Positions 1 to 9,481 of a stretch of 64,000 nt of DNA are shown here, one piece after another. The notes beneath the pieces were generated by a model. It saw only the letters and a program-made list of their open reading frames with translations, ran no database searches and was not told the DNA's origin. Positions within the stretch are counted from its first letter, which is position 1. Every line of letters starts with the position of its first letter. Location: contig DDQW01000074.1 in the NCBI GenBank assembly GCA_002342805.1, forward strand, positions 178,506-242,505. Direction: 5' to 3'. The position numbers and the translations under genes were made by a program. The DNA is from Clostridiales bacterium UBA2432 (GTDB lineage Bacteria; Bacillota; Clostridia; Lachnospirales; Vallitaleaceae).

Positions 1-601
1 AGTTGCCGTGAAGCTTTGTTTCAAGATAGGATGAACCGATTCGCTGAATTGTAAATGGCATTATTGTAGAGTTTAAACCTTCCAAAGCTTTTAAATATTC
101 GATAGCTAAAATATTATTTGAACCCTTTAACAAGTGTTCATAGTCCGGATAGATGGATGAAGCGGCTAAGCTTCTTGCTTTTGGATATGAATATCCGCTT
201 TTTAGTTTTGCCTTTAATTGGTCCTTATAAGCATCTGTCTCATTGAGAAAAAGATGTGCAAGATCCGATATAGCATCCAGGTTGCCGTATTCGCTTCCAA
301 AGCTTAAATAATCAATACAATTTAGTTGGGTGAGCAAGTCAACAGAGCCTCTTGCAAAGAGTTCTGCAGAAGCGGTTGAATACAGAGTAGGAAGTTCAAT
401 AACGACATCAATACCTCCTAAGAGAGCTAGATGTGTACGTGTCCACTTGTCAAAAATAGCCGGTTCTCCACGTTGAACGTAGTTACCACTCATGATTGCA
501 ATAACATAGTCCGCATTTAATCGCTTCTTTGTCTCAGCAATTTGATAGGCATGTCCATTATGAAAAGGGTTGTATTCAGATATAATTGCTGCGATTTTCA
601 T
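1..601 (-). CDS. tmcAL: tRNA(Met) cytidine acetate ligase TmcAL (3' end outside window)
   Basis: The first 200 codons are visible on the minus strand, starting with ATG at 599-601 behind a strong AAGGAGG ribosome binding site; the rest lies beyond base 1. The N-terminus shows the nucleotidyltransferase motif NPFHNGH near residues 11-17, then MSGNYVQRGEPAIFDKW, typical of the YlbM/TmcAL family. The family activates acetate with ATP and transfers it to the wobble cytidine of elongator tRNA-Met, giving N4-acetylcytidine. It is transcribed away from pta; in Bacillus the ylbM gene likewise lies close to the DUF177 and rpmF genes. The acetate link to the neighbouring Pta-AckA pathway is suggestive but inferred. 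No frame break is visible. Confidence 0.93.
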   Translation of the reverse strand, partial: MKIAAIISEYNPFHNGHAYQIAETKKRLNADYVIAIMSGNYVQRGEPAIFDKWTRTHLALLGGIDVVIELPTLYSTASAELFARGSVDLLTQLNCIDYLSFGSEYGNLDAISDLAHLFLNETDAYKDQLKAKLKSGYSYPKARSLAASSIYPDYEHLLKGSNNILAIEYLKALEGLNSTIMPFTIQRIGSSYLETKLHGN

Positions 602-626
602 GAATTGACCTCCTTGTTTTTATTTT

Positions 627-655
627 ATACTAAAGCTTTCCTAGAGAAAGTGCAA
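627..655 (-). promoter_or_regulatory. Possible sigma-A promoter for tmcAL
   Basis: Read on the minus strand, TTGCAC (650-655) and TAGTAT (627-632) are separated by 17 bases and lie about 26 bases upstream of the tmcAL start codon. The -10 matches the consensus at only four positions, so this is a weak call made mainly on spacing and place. Confidence 0.35.
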
Positions 656-684
656 TAAGGAAAATGAAAAAAATGTAAAAAGAT

Positions 685-696
685 ATTGTATACAAT
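685..696. promoter_or_regulatory. 12-bp perfect palindrome over the pta -35 box, candidate operator
   Basis: ATTGTATACAAT is an exact inverted repeat and overlaps the -35 hexamer of the pta promoter. The GT..AC core resembles operators of GntR (FadR-type) regulators, so a repressor could block the promoter here. The palindrome is seen directly; the identity of the regulator is inferred, and no regulator gene is in the window. Confidence 0.4.
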
Positions 697-714
697 GAAC
701 AATTTGTTTATAAT
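686..714 (+). promoter_or_regulatory. Sigma-A promoter for pta-ackA
   Basis: TTGTAT (686-691), a 17-base spacer and a perfect TATAAT (709-714) sit 44 bases before the chosen pta start. The -35 lies inside a 12-bp palindrome. Confidence 0.7.
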
Positions 715-757
715 GTAGTTGATGGGTATGATTACATACACGAAAGGAGCAATAAAA

Positions 758-1759
758 GTGAGTTTTATTGAAGGAATTAAAGAAAGAGCAAAAGCAAACA
801 TTCAAACGATTGTATTACCGGAGTCACTTGAGTTAAGAACATTAGAGGCGACAGAACAAATTCTAAAAGAAAAGATTGCAAAAGTTATTCTTATTGGTAA
901 AGAAGAAGACATCATGGCTAAAGCCGGTGGCTTAGATATTTCAGGAGCGACAATTGTTGATCCGGATAATTTTACTGAAATGAAGGACTACATTGCATCA
1001 TTAGTTGAACTTCGAAGCAAAAAAGGAATGACAGAAGAAAAGGCGACCGAATTGTTGACAACAGATCCACTATATTTAGGCGTTATGATGGTTAAAAAAG
1101 GTATGGCAGGTGGTATGGTTGCCGGCGCGGTTAATTCAACAGCAAATGTCCTAAGACCATCATTACAAATATTAAAAACAGCTCCGGGTACTAAACTTGT
1201 ATCGTCATTTTTCGTAATGGTTGTACCGGACTGTGAATATGGTGCAAATGGTACATTCATTTTTTCAGATAGTGGATTGGTTCAAAATCCAAATTCAGAA
1301 GAGCTAGCTTCAATTGCAGGAAGTTCAGCAAAATCCTTTGAAATACTCGTTGAAGCAAAACCTGTTGTAGGTATGTTATCACATTCAACAATTGGTAGTG
1401 CAAAACATCCGGATGTAGATAAAGTTGTTGAAGCAACTCGTCTAGCAAAAGAGCAATATCCGGAGTATGCTATTGATGGAGAATTCCAATTAGATGCAGC
1501 CATCGTTCCGAGTATTGGACAAGCCAAAGCTCCTGGAAATGAAGTGGCTGGACATGTTAACGTTCTTGTATTCCCTGATTTAGATTCCGGAAATATTGGA
1601 TACAAATTAACCCAGAGATTAGCTAAGGCAGAAGCTTATGGTCCTGTAACACAAGGTATAGCAAAGCCGGTTAATGACTTATCAAGAGGATGTAGTTCTG
1701 AAGATATTGTAGGAGTTGTTGCAATTACTGCAGTTCAAGCCATTAACCAAAGCAGATAA
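758..1759 (+). CDS. pta: Phosphate acetyltransferase
   Basis: Converts acetyl-CoA and phosphate to acetyl phosphate and CoA in the cytoplasm, the first step of acetate formation for substrate-level ATP synthesis. The 333-residue protein has the length of the short, single-domain Pta class without the extra N-terminal regulatory domains of enterobacterial Pta. Family signatures visible are VLPESLELRTLEA near the N-terminus, DGEFQLDAA near residues 242-250, FPDLDSGNIGYKL and the C-terminal PVNDLSRGCS. I chose the GTG at 758 because AAAGGAGC lies just upstream; a longer frame from 719 would place this ribosome binding site inside the gene and add 13 atypical residues. It is followed by ackA after an 11-base gap, so the two form an operon. 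Confidence 0.96.
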   Translation: MSFIEGIKERAKANIQTIVLPESLELRTLEATEQILKEKIAKVILIGKEEDIMAKAGGLDISGATIVDPDNFTEMKDYIASLVELRSKKGMTEEKATELLTTDPLYLGVMMVKKGMAGGMVAGAVNSTANVLRPSLQILKTAPGTKLVSSFFVMVVPDCEYGANGTFIFSDSGLVQNPNSEELASIAGSSAKSFEILVEAKPVVGMLSHSTIGSAKHPDVDKVVEATRLAKEQYPEYAIDGEFQLDAAIVPSIGQAKAPGNEVAGHVNVLVFPDLDSGNIGYKLTQRLAKAEAYGPVTQGIAKPVNDLSRGCSSEDIVGVVAITAVQAINQSR

Positions 1760-1770
1760 AGGAGAGTCTT

Positions 1771-2961
<1,191 letters not shown>

Positions 2962-2986
2962 GTTTCATTAACTTGTTATAAAATGG

Positions 2987-3015
2987 TTGACAAACAAATT
3001 GCTAATGGTTATAAT
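2987..3015 (+). promoter_or_regulatory. Consensus sigma-A promoter for DUF177-rpmF
   Basis: A perfect TTGACA (2987-2992), 17-base spacer and perfect TATAAT (3010-3015), 48 bases before the DUF177 start. One of the strongest promoters in the window, fitting expression of a ribosomal protein gene. Confidence 0.88.
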
Positions 3016-3063
3016 AAATTTTGGCGATTTAACATCAGGCAATAACGAAAAGAAGGTGAATAT

Positions 3064-3567
3064 ATGTTACTACATTTAGTTGAAGCATTTATTCGAAGTG
3101 ATCAAATAACATTAAAACAGACGTTTAATGATTTTGTTTTCGAGGATGGCGTCCATGAATATCAAGTTGTCGAACCTTTATCTTGTGACTTGATATTTGA
3201 ACGAATAGGCGAAAATGATATTCTAGTCGAAGGTACAGCTAGCATCGGTTTGATAATTCCATGTGATCGTTGTACTGTGGATGTTATACAAAATGTGAAC
3301 GTAAATATTCATAGATCCATATCCCTTCATGATAACGAAGAATTTGCCTACTTACAAGGGGCAGAACTTGATGTGGAAGCTTTTTTGTTAACGGAATTGT
3401 TAATTGAATTCCCACAAAAAGTGTTGTGTTCTGATGAATGTAAGGGTCTATGTGAACAATGTGGCGCAAACCTCAATGAGCAAGAATGTTCATGTGAAAA
3501 AGGTCATGTTGATATTCGAATGGCTCATTTAAAAGATTTGTTTGATAGCAAATTTAAGGAGGTGTAA
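3064..3567 (+). CDS. DUF177 (YceD-family) protein, 23S rRNA accumulation protein homologue
   Basis: A 167-residue DUF177 protein. The family (YceD in E. coli, YlbN in Bacillus, plant DUF177A) is linked to 23S rRNA accumulation or processing and almost always sits directly before rpmF, as here with a 5-base gap. The sequence shows the CDRC motif near residue 73 and a C-terminal cysteine-rich segment with the spacing C-x3-C-x3-C-x2-C followed by C-x-C, suggesting bound zinc. The product and context are well supported; the molecular function in this organism is inferred from the family. Confidence 0.9.
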   Translation: MLLHLVEAFIRSDQITLKQTFNDFVFEDGVHEYQVVEPLSCDLIFERIGENDILVEGTASIGLIIPCDRCTVDVIQNVNVNIHRSISLHDNEEFAYLQGAELDVEAFLLTELLIEFPQKVLCSDECKGLCEQCGANLNEQECSCEKGHVDIRMAHLKDLFDSKFKEV

Positions 3568-3572
3568 CGAAG

Positions 3573-3752
3573 ATGGCAGTACCAAAGAGAAAAGTATCCT
3601 CATCACGTAGAAATAAGCGTCGTGCTCAAAGCTGGACATTATCAGCTCCAAACTTGGGAAGATGTACAAAATGTGGTGAGTTAGTGATGCCGCACAGAGC
3701 TTGTAAGGCATGTGGAACATACAAGAATAAAGTGGTTGTTGAAAAAGAATAA
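3573..3752 (+). CDS. rpmF: 50S ribosomal protein L32 (zinc-ribbon form)
   Basis: A 59-residue protein beginning MAVPKRKVSSSRRNKRRAQ, the typical L32 start, preceded by AAGGAGG. Four cysteines, C31-x2-C34 and C44-x2-C47, form the zinc ribbon, so this is the zinc-containing (C+) form of L32. It is translated right after DUF177 in the same operon and followed by an intrinsic terminator. Confidence 0.97.
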   Translation: MAVPKRKVSSSRRNKRRAQSWTLSAPNLGRCTKCGELVMPHRACKACGTYKNKVVVEKE

Positions 3753-3763
3753 TTTGATTTTCT

Positions 3764-3796
3764 AAAACAGGAAAGCCTTTGGTTTTCCTGTTTTTT
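3764..3796 (+). terminator. Intrinsic terminator after rpmF
   Basis: AAAACAGGAAA pairs with TTTCCTGTTTT around a short loop and runs into six T residues. It closes the DUF177-rpmF unit. Confidence 0.85.
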
Positions 3797-3825
3797 GATA
3801 GTCGCTTTCTTCTACGGGAATATAC

Positions 3826-3854
3826 TTGAAAAGTCGGCAAAAAAATAGTATAGT
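3826..3854 (+). promoter_or_regulatory. Sigma-A promoter for plsX-acpP
   Basis: TTGAAA (3826-3831), a 17-base spacer and TATAGT (3849-3854), 30 bases before plsX. I see no obvious FapR operator, and fapR itself is not next to plsX as it is in Bacillus. Confidence 0.7.
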
Positions 3855-3884
3855 AATCTAAGAACTTATTGAAAGGGGTACACT

Positions 3885-4883
3885 ATGGATCAAGTAAGTA
3901 TTGCTGTTGATGCAATGGGAGGAGACCATGCACCGGATATTGTTGTTGATGCTGCTGTTATGGCATTAGAACAAGAGCCGAATATCATATTGACATTATT
4001 TGGTAATGAAGATATGATTAAAGATAAGTTAGCGGCTAAGAGTTATGATCAAAGCCGACTAAATATTGTCAATGCGACAGAAACTATCGATAATAATGAG
4101 TCTCCGGTTTTAGCGATACGTCGAAAAAAAGAATCATCCATTGTCAAAGGATTACGGTTTGTTAAAGAAGGACACGCAGACGCATTTGTTTCGGCAGGAA
4201 GCACAGGTGCTGTTTTGGCAGGAGGAACCTTAATTATCGGTCGCATCAAAGGGGTTGAAAGACCAGCTTTAGGCTCATTTATTCCTACCAAGAATGGTAT
4301 AACTTTGCTGATGGACTGTGGAGCCAATGTCGACTCAAAGCCGATTTTTTTACATCAGTTTGCTAAGATGGGCGCAAGTTATAGTCAATCCTTTACAGGT
4401 AAAGCAAGGCCAACAATAGGACTATTAAATGTTGGAGAAGAAGAAAAAAAAGGTAATAGCTTAACAAAAGAAACATACATACTTTTAAAGCAAGATACTT
4501 CATTAAATTTCATTGGAAATATTGAAGGAAGGGATATTGCATCCGGACAAGCAGATGTCATTATTGCAGATGGCTTCACCGGAAATCTTATATTAAAGCA
4601 TACAGAAGGCTTGGCCATGTTCTTATTGTCTCAGATAAAACAAGCAATCACGTCAACGTGGTATTCAAAGATTGGTGCCTTATTAATAAAAGGGCCATTG
4701 AAAAAAATGTTAAAATCATTTGATTATACTGAGTATGGCGGTGCCCCTTTATTAGGTCTTGAAGGACTTGTGGTTAAAGCTCATGGAAGCTCTAATGCAA
4801 AAGCCTTTAAAAATGCGATTGTACAATGTAAAACATTTTCAGACGAGAAGGTAAATGAAAAAATTAAACAACAACTTATATAA
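3885..4883 (+). CDS. plsX: Phosphate acyltransferase PlsX
   Basis: Makes acyl-phosphate from acyl-ACP at the membrane face, the first step of the PlsX/PlsY route to phosphatidic acid. The 332-residue protein starts with the signature SIAVDAMGGDHAP and carries SAGSTGAVLAGG, MDCGANVDSKP and DGFTGNLILKHTEG, all characteristic of the family. A GAAAGGGG ribosome binding site precedes ATG 3885. It stands directly before acpP, whose product supplies its substrate. Confidence 0.96.
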   Translation: MDQVSIAVDAMGGDHAPDIVVDAAVMALEQEPNIILTLFGNEDMIKDKLAAKSYDQSRLNIVNATETIDNNESPVLAIRRKKESSIVKGLRFVKEGHADAFVSAGSTGAVLAGGTLIIGRIKGVERPALGSFIPTKNGITLLMDCGANVDSKPIFLHQFAKMGASYSQSFTGKARPTIGLLNVGEEEKKGNSLTKETYILLKQDTSLNFIGNIEGRDIASGQADVIIADGFTGNLILKHTEGLAMFLLSQIKQAITSTWYSKIGALLIKGPLKKMLKSFDYTEYGGAPLLGLEGLVVKAHGSSNAKAFKNAIVQCKTFSDEKVNEKIKQQLI

Positions 4884-4898
4884 TACGGAGGTATAAAG

Positions 4899-5138
4899 AT
4901 GGATGAAAAAAAACTATTAGAAATTATTGCAGAATTTACGACTTATGAAGCAGATGATATTGAGGAATCAATGGATTTTGTTGATGATTTAGGTATTGAT
5001 TCCCTTGACTTAGCACAAATCATTTTAAGCGCAGAATCAGCTTTTGATGTTGATTTAGAAGATGATATGATGGAAAGTGTAAATACTGTTGGGGATGCCA
5101 TGGAGATGCTAAGAAACCGAATCGAAGAAATGGAATAG
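4899..5138 (+). CDS. acpP: Acyl carrier protein
   Basis: A 79-residue, very acidic protein with the phosphopantetheine attachment motif GIDSLDLA; the serine in DSL, near residue 35, carries the 4'-phosphopantetheine arm. It shuttles acyl chains in fatty acid synthesis and feeds PlsX encoded upstream. AGGAGG-type ribosome binding site (CGGAGG) 8 bases before ATG. A strong terminator hairpin follows directly, which should make acpP transcripts more abundant than those of rnc-smc. Confidence 0.95.
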   Translation: MDEKKLLEIIAEFTTYEADDIEESMDFVDDLGIDSLDLAQIILSAESAFDVDLEDDMMESVNTVGDAMEMLRNRIEEME

Positions 5139-5146
5139 GGGATTAA

Positions 5147-5181
5147 CGAACAAGTCACCTTAGTACTTGTTCGTTTTTTTT
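5147..5181 (+). terminator. Intrinsic terminator between acpP and rnc (possible attenuator)
   Basis: CGAACAAGT pairs with ACTTGTTCG and runs into eight T residues. Only 27 bases separate it from the rnc start and I see no good promoter between, so rnc-smc-ftsY probably depends on read-through or on a promoter inside acpP/plsX. Confidence 0.85.
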
Positions 5182-5208
5182 GAAATGCTAATCGGTGAGG
5201 AGGTAATG

Positions 5209-5898
5209 ATGAAACACAAAAAACTACATGAGTTTGAATCAGTAATTTCATATCAATTTAAGAATATGAAATTACTGATTCAATCTCTAACACATAGCTC
5301 ATATGCAAATGAAAACAATTTAAAAAAAATTGAAAATAATGAGCGACTTGAATTCTTAGGTGATGCAGTTCTTGAAATTGTCACCAGTGATTATTTGTAT
5401 CATAAATATCCTGAAAATCTTGAAGGAGAACTTACAAAGCTAAGAGCGAGCCTTGTTTGTGAACCAACATTAGCGACCTTCGCAAAGGAAATTTCTTTGG
5501 ATAAATATATTTTGTTAGGTAAAGGCGAAGATGCTTCGGGCGGAAGAAAGAGAAATTCCGTTTTATCAGATACAGTGGAAGCTTTAATTGGTGCGATTTA
5601 CTTGGATGGCGGTATTGATGAAGCAAAACAATTTATTGAACATACATTGTTAGCTGATATTCAATCCAGACAGCGATTTGTTGATAGTAAGACCCAGCTT
5701 CAAGAGTATATACAACAATTTAGTGATTATCCAATTGAATATCGCGTCATGAGTGAAATGGGTCCGGATCATGACAAACATTTTGATGTTCATGTATATC
5801 ATGATGGTGTGGTCATTGGACAAGGTTCGGGGCGAAGTAAAAAAGGCGCTGAACAAAGTGCAGCTATGGACGCGCTGCTAAAAATCGAGAGTAAATAA
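5209..5898 (+). CDS. rnc: Ribonuclease III
   Basis: Cleaves double-stranded RNA, including the rRNA precursor. In the 229-residue version the catalytic signature NERLEFLGDAVLEIV is followed by DTVEALIGAIYLDGG with the second metal-binding acidic pair; a double-stranded RNA-binding domain with GSGRSKKGAEQSAA ends the protein. Upstream in-frame codons exist from 5167, but AGGAGG at 5198-5203 fits ATG 5209 (5-base spacing) much better and the 5167 start would lie inside the terminator hairpin. rnc-smc-ftsY is a classical Firmicutes cluster. Confidence 0.95.
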   Translation: MKHKKLHEFESVISYQFKNMKLLIQSLTHSSYANENNLKKIENNERLEFLGDAVLEIVTSDYLYHKYPENLEGELTKLRASLVCEPTLATFAKEISLDKYILLGKGEDASGGRKRNSVLSDTVEALIGAIYLDGGIDEAKQFIEHTLLADIQSRQRFVDSKTQLQEYIQQFSDYPIEYRVMSEMGPDHDKHFDVHVYHDGVVIGQGSGRSKKGAEQSAAMDALLKIESK

Positions 5899-5908
5899 GA
5901 GGTTTTTT

Positions 5909-8900
5909 ATGTATTTAAAAAGTATTGATTTATATGGATTTAAGTCTTTTGCAAATAAAATGATTTTTAAGTTCGATAAAGGAATTACCGGAATTGTTGG
6001 TCCTAATGGAAGTGGAAAAAGCAATGTCGCTGATGCGGTGCGTTGGGTACTAGGCGAACAAAGCGCCAAACAACTACGGGGAAGTAAGATGGAAGATGTT
6101 ATTTTCGCGGGAACAGAAACTCGACGACCATTAGGTTATTGCCAGGTTGATTTAACCATTGATAATATTGATGGAAAGATGCCGATTGAGTATCGTGAAG
6201 TGACAGTTTCGCGTCGGGTATATCGCTCTGGAGAGAGTGCTTATTATATTAACGGAACAGCATGTCGACTTAAAGACGTTCATGAACTCTTCATGGATAC
6301 CGGGGTCGGACGAGAAGGGTATTCAATTATTGGACAAGGACAAGTGGATAAAATTTTATCATCAAAACCCAATGATCGAAGAGATTTATTTGATGAAGCA
6401 GCAGGTATTGTCAAATATAAAACACGTAAAATGGCTGCAACGAAAAAACTAGAAAGTAGCGAGACGGATCTTGAACGGATAACAGATATCATTGGTGAAC
6501 TTGAAATCCAAAAAGATGGACTTGAGGGACAGGCAGAAACAGCTAGGGTATACCTGGATTTTCGTGAAGAACTAAAAAAACTTGAAGTCAATAGTTTCAT
6601 TCGCCTTATTGATGATTTCGAAATGAAACTCAAAGAATTAAAAGAAAAAGAAGGCCTTGTTCAAAACGAATACGAAGAAAAAAAGACTTTTCATAAAGAT
6701 TTGCAACAAAAATATCATGAATATGAAGAGCAGTTTAAAGTAATTGAGGAAGAATTGGATGAATACCGAGAACATATTACATCGACATCATTAGCCATTG
6801 AAAAACTCCAATCTACCATCAGTTTATCTGAAGAGAAGAAAAAGAATAGTACGATACAGATTGAAAAATTAAAAAATGAAATTCAGCATCTAGAAGATAC
6901 AGAAATGCGTCGTAGAATTGAGCTGAATGAAATGAAAGGCCTTAAGGAAAAACACAGTGAAAAACTTATAAGTGGAGAAAAAATCATCGCTGAGCACCAA
7001 GAGGTCTTAGAAAATATTCAGCAAGAAATTGCTACATATGAACAAGAAATTGATTCGATACAGACGGATATGATACAAAGGTTAAATGAAGGATCGAATA
7101 TCAAGGGACAAGTCCATCGAAATGAAGCGATGATTGAAAACAATTCCTCTCGACTTGAACAATTATCCTCGCGAAAAGTTATTGTCCTGCAGACGGTACA
7201 AACCTTAGAAAATGAACTAAAAAATGCTCAGTCTACTTTAGATAACTTTGAAAACAATCAACAAAAATTATTGGACCAAAAGCTTACAATACGTAGTCGC
7301 ATTGGACAGAAAGAAAAGAAATTAGCTGAAGAAAAAAAATCGACGCAAGAAATTGTTCATGAATTAAATAAGAATAAGTCAAAATTAGAAGCTATTAAAG
7401 ATATGGAAGAACAATATGATGGCTATTATTATAGTGTAAAAAAGGTCATGGAGTTAAACGACCCGGGAGCATTAGGTGTCGTTGCAGAGCTCATCCACGT
7501 TGATAACAAATATACAAGGGCTATTGAACTCGCCTTAGGTTCAGGGTTGCAAAATATTGTTACTTTAAATGAGCAAAAAGCAAAAAGTTTCATCGACTAT
7601 CTTAAAAAAAATAAGTTTGGACGAGGAACATTTTTACCATTAAACAATGTACACGGACAGTGTATCCATTCCTTTAAAAAAACAAAAGGATTTATTAATA
7701 TTGCCAGTGAATTGGTGGATTGTGATGAAAAATATCGTCCTATTATTCGCCATCTTTTAGGACGAATACTTGTTGTTGACAATATCGATAACGGGATTCA
7801 ATTGGCACGGGAAAACCAACAAAAAGTTCGGATTATTACCTTGGATGGTGAGGTGATTAATCCAGGTGGTGCCATGAGCGGTGGTGCCTTTAAAAATGAA
7901 AAAGGACAATTGCTATCTCGTAAAAATGACATTGAATATTTGATTTCTGAAATTAAACATGAAGAGCAAGAAGTCCAAAAATTACATAAGGCAATACATG
8001 AAGCGGAAGAAGAACTCATAAGACTAAAAAATGAAATTGAAGAAATACAAAACCAAGAGCAAAGTATGAACATTGAGCATCATACTATGCTCACTCAGAT
8101 AAATACAAATCAAGTTGAATATAATAAATATCATCAAGAATTGAAAAATATTTCGGCAGAAGTTGAAGAGCTCAAACGTGAAACAGCACATCTATTGGAA
8201 GAAAAAAACAGCTTGTCAAAGCAATTGAATTCATCACAAACGGATCACGTTGATGCAGAATCAAGAGTTGAATTTCTTAATGAAAAGATTCAAGTCCTCA
8301 AAGAAGACCTGAAAATTATTATGGAAGATTTAACAAATGATAAAATGGCATTCACAAGCTTACAAGAACAGATGCGCCATTATGAAGAAAACATAAGGCG
8401 CTTATCAGAAGGATTAGCGGATCATACAAAATCCATTAAAAAACTTCGAATAGATATTCAGGCCCATGAATTAAGTTGCTTAAAAGAAACACAAAACTTG
8501 CAAAAGAGTCAAGCCGAGCAAATAAAAGAACGAGAAAAATTAGTTGACTTAAATGCCAAGGTTAATGATTTGAAATATAAACGGCAAGACATTCAAGTTC
8601 AAAAAGGACAAATGGATTCTAAACGTGAATTAGCCTATGAACAAGCCAATCAACTAGAAAAGGAACTTATTCGAATTGGCGGAAATATTGAACGCAATGA
8701 ACTACAAAAAGAAACCCAAATTAATTATATGTGGGATGAATATGAATTAACTTATACAAAAGCATTAGAATTTAAAACCGATATTGAGCTTGCTGAATCA
8801 ACGATTAAGAGTAAAATATCTTCTATAAAAAGTGAAATGAAACAACTAGGCGATGTTAATGTACACGCGATTGAAGAGTATCGACAAGTCAAAGAACGTT

Positions 8901-9469
8901 ATATATTTTTAACGTCACAACGTGAAGACCTGATGAATGCAAAAGAAAAGTTACTAAAAATCATTCATGATTTAGATGAACAAATGACGCTTCAATTTAG
9001 AGAGAAATTCAATGAGATTAATGCCAAGTTTAATAGTGTATTTAAAGAACTTTTTGGCGGAGGAACCGGCTTTTTAGAATTAACAGATGATGAAGATGTA
9101 TTATCTGCAGGGATAACAATTATTGCCCAACCCCCGGGAAAAAAGCTTCAAAATATGATGCTATTATCCGGTGGTGAACGAGCATTTACGGCAATTGCAT
9201 TGTTATTTGCGATTCAAAGCTTGCGTCCATCTCCTTTTTGTGTACTTGATGAGATAGAAGCAGCGCTTGATGATGCCAATGTGGATCGATTTGCGGCCTA
9301 TTTACAAAAATTGACAGACCAAACCCAGTTTATTGTAATTACCCATCGAAAAGGTACGATGGAAGCAGCAAATGCCTTATATGGAATTACAATGCAAGAA
9401 AAAGGTGTATCTACACAAGTATCTGTAAAATTAATACAAGATCAGCTTGATCAAACAACAAAAGAATAG
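5909..9469 (+). CDS. smc: Chromosome segregation ATPase SMC
   Basis: An 1186-residue SMC, the full usual length, which with ScpA/ScpB condenses and segregates the chromosome. Walker A GPNGSGKSNVADA lies near residues 32-44; two long coiled-coil arms flank a hinge around residues 510-670 with the conserved GGAMSGGAF loop; the C-terminal head holds the signature LSGGERAFTAIALLF and Walker B CVLDEIEAALDDANV. The gene starts 11 bases after rnc and is followed by ftsY after 12 bases. No frame breaks are visible despite the length. Confidence 0.98.
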   Translation: MYLKSIDLYGFKSFANKMIFKFDKGITGIVGPNGSGKSNVADAVRWVLGEQSAKQLRGSKMEDVIFAGTETRRPLGYCQVDLTIDNIDGKMPIEYREVTVSRRVYRSGESAYYINGTACRLKDVHELFMDTGVGREGYSIIGQGQVDKILSSKPNDRRDLFDEAAGIVKYKTRKMAATKKLESSETDLERITDIIGELEIQKDGLEGQAETARVYLDFREELKKLEVNSFIRLIDDFEMKLKELKEKEGLVQNEYEEKKTFHKDLQQKYHEYEEQFKVIEEELDEYREHITSTSLAIEKLQSTISLSEEKKKNSTIQIEKLKNEIQHLEDTEMRRRIELNEMKGLKEKHSEKLISGEKIIAEHQEVLENIQQEIATYEQEIDSIQTDMIQRLNEGSNIKGQVHRNEAMIENNSSRLEQLSSRKVIVLQTVQTLENELKNAQSTLDNFENNQQKLLDQKLTIRSRIGQKEKKLAEEKKSTQEIVHELNKNKSKLEAIKDMEEQYDGYYYSVKKVMELNDPGALGVVAELIHVDNKYTRAIELALGSGLQNIVTLNEQKAKSFIDYLKKNKFGRGTFLPLNNVHGQCIHSFKKTKGFINIASELVDCDEKYRPIIRHLLGRILVVDNIDNGIQLARENQQKVRIITLDGEVINPGGAMSGGAFKNEKGQLLSRKNDIEYLISEIKHEEQEVQKLHKAIHEAEEELIRLKNEIEEIQNQEQSMNIEHHTMLTQINTNQVEYNKYHQELKNISAEVEELKRETAHLLEEKNSLSKQLNSSQTDHVDAESRVEFLNEKIQVLKEDLKIIMEDLTNDKMAFTSLQEQMRHYEENIRRLSEGLADHTKSIKKLRIDIQAHELSCLKETQNLQKSQAEQIKEREKLVDLNAKVNDLKYKRQDIQVQKGQMDSKRELAYEQANQLEKELIRIGGNIERNELQKETQINYMWDEYELTYTKALEFKTDIELAESTIKSKISSIKSEMKQLGDVNVHAIEEYRQVKERYIFLTSQREDLMNAKEKLLKIIHDLDEQMTLQFREKFNEINAKFNSVFKELFGGGTGFLELTDDEDVLSAGITIIAQPPGKKLQNMMLLSGGERAFTAIALLFAIQSLRPSPFCVLDEIEAALDDANVDRFAAYLQKLTDQTQFIVITHRKGTMEAANALYGITMQEKGVSTQVSVKLIQDQLDQTTKE

Positions 9470-9481
9470 CGAGGTTTATAT

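Noticed and set aside
988..1605. Minus-strand open frames inside pta
   Set aside because: They overlap a full-length conserved gene, have no ribosome binding site and encode low-complexity, unconserved sequence.
3840..3884. FapR operator upstream of plsX
   Set aside because: No inverted repeat of the expected type is visible between the -10 and plsX.
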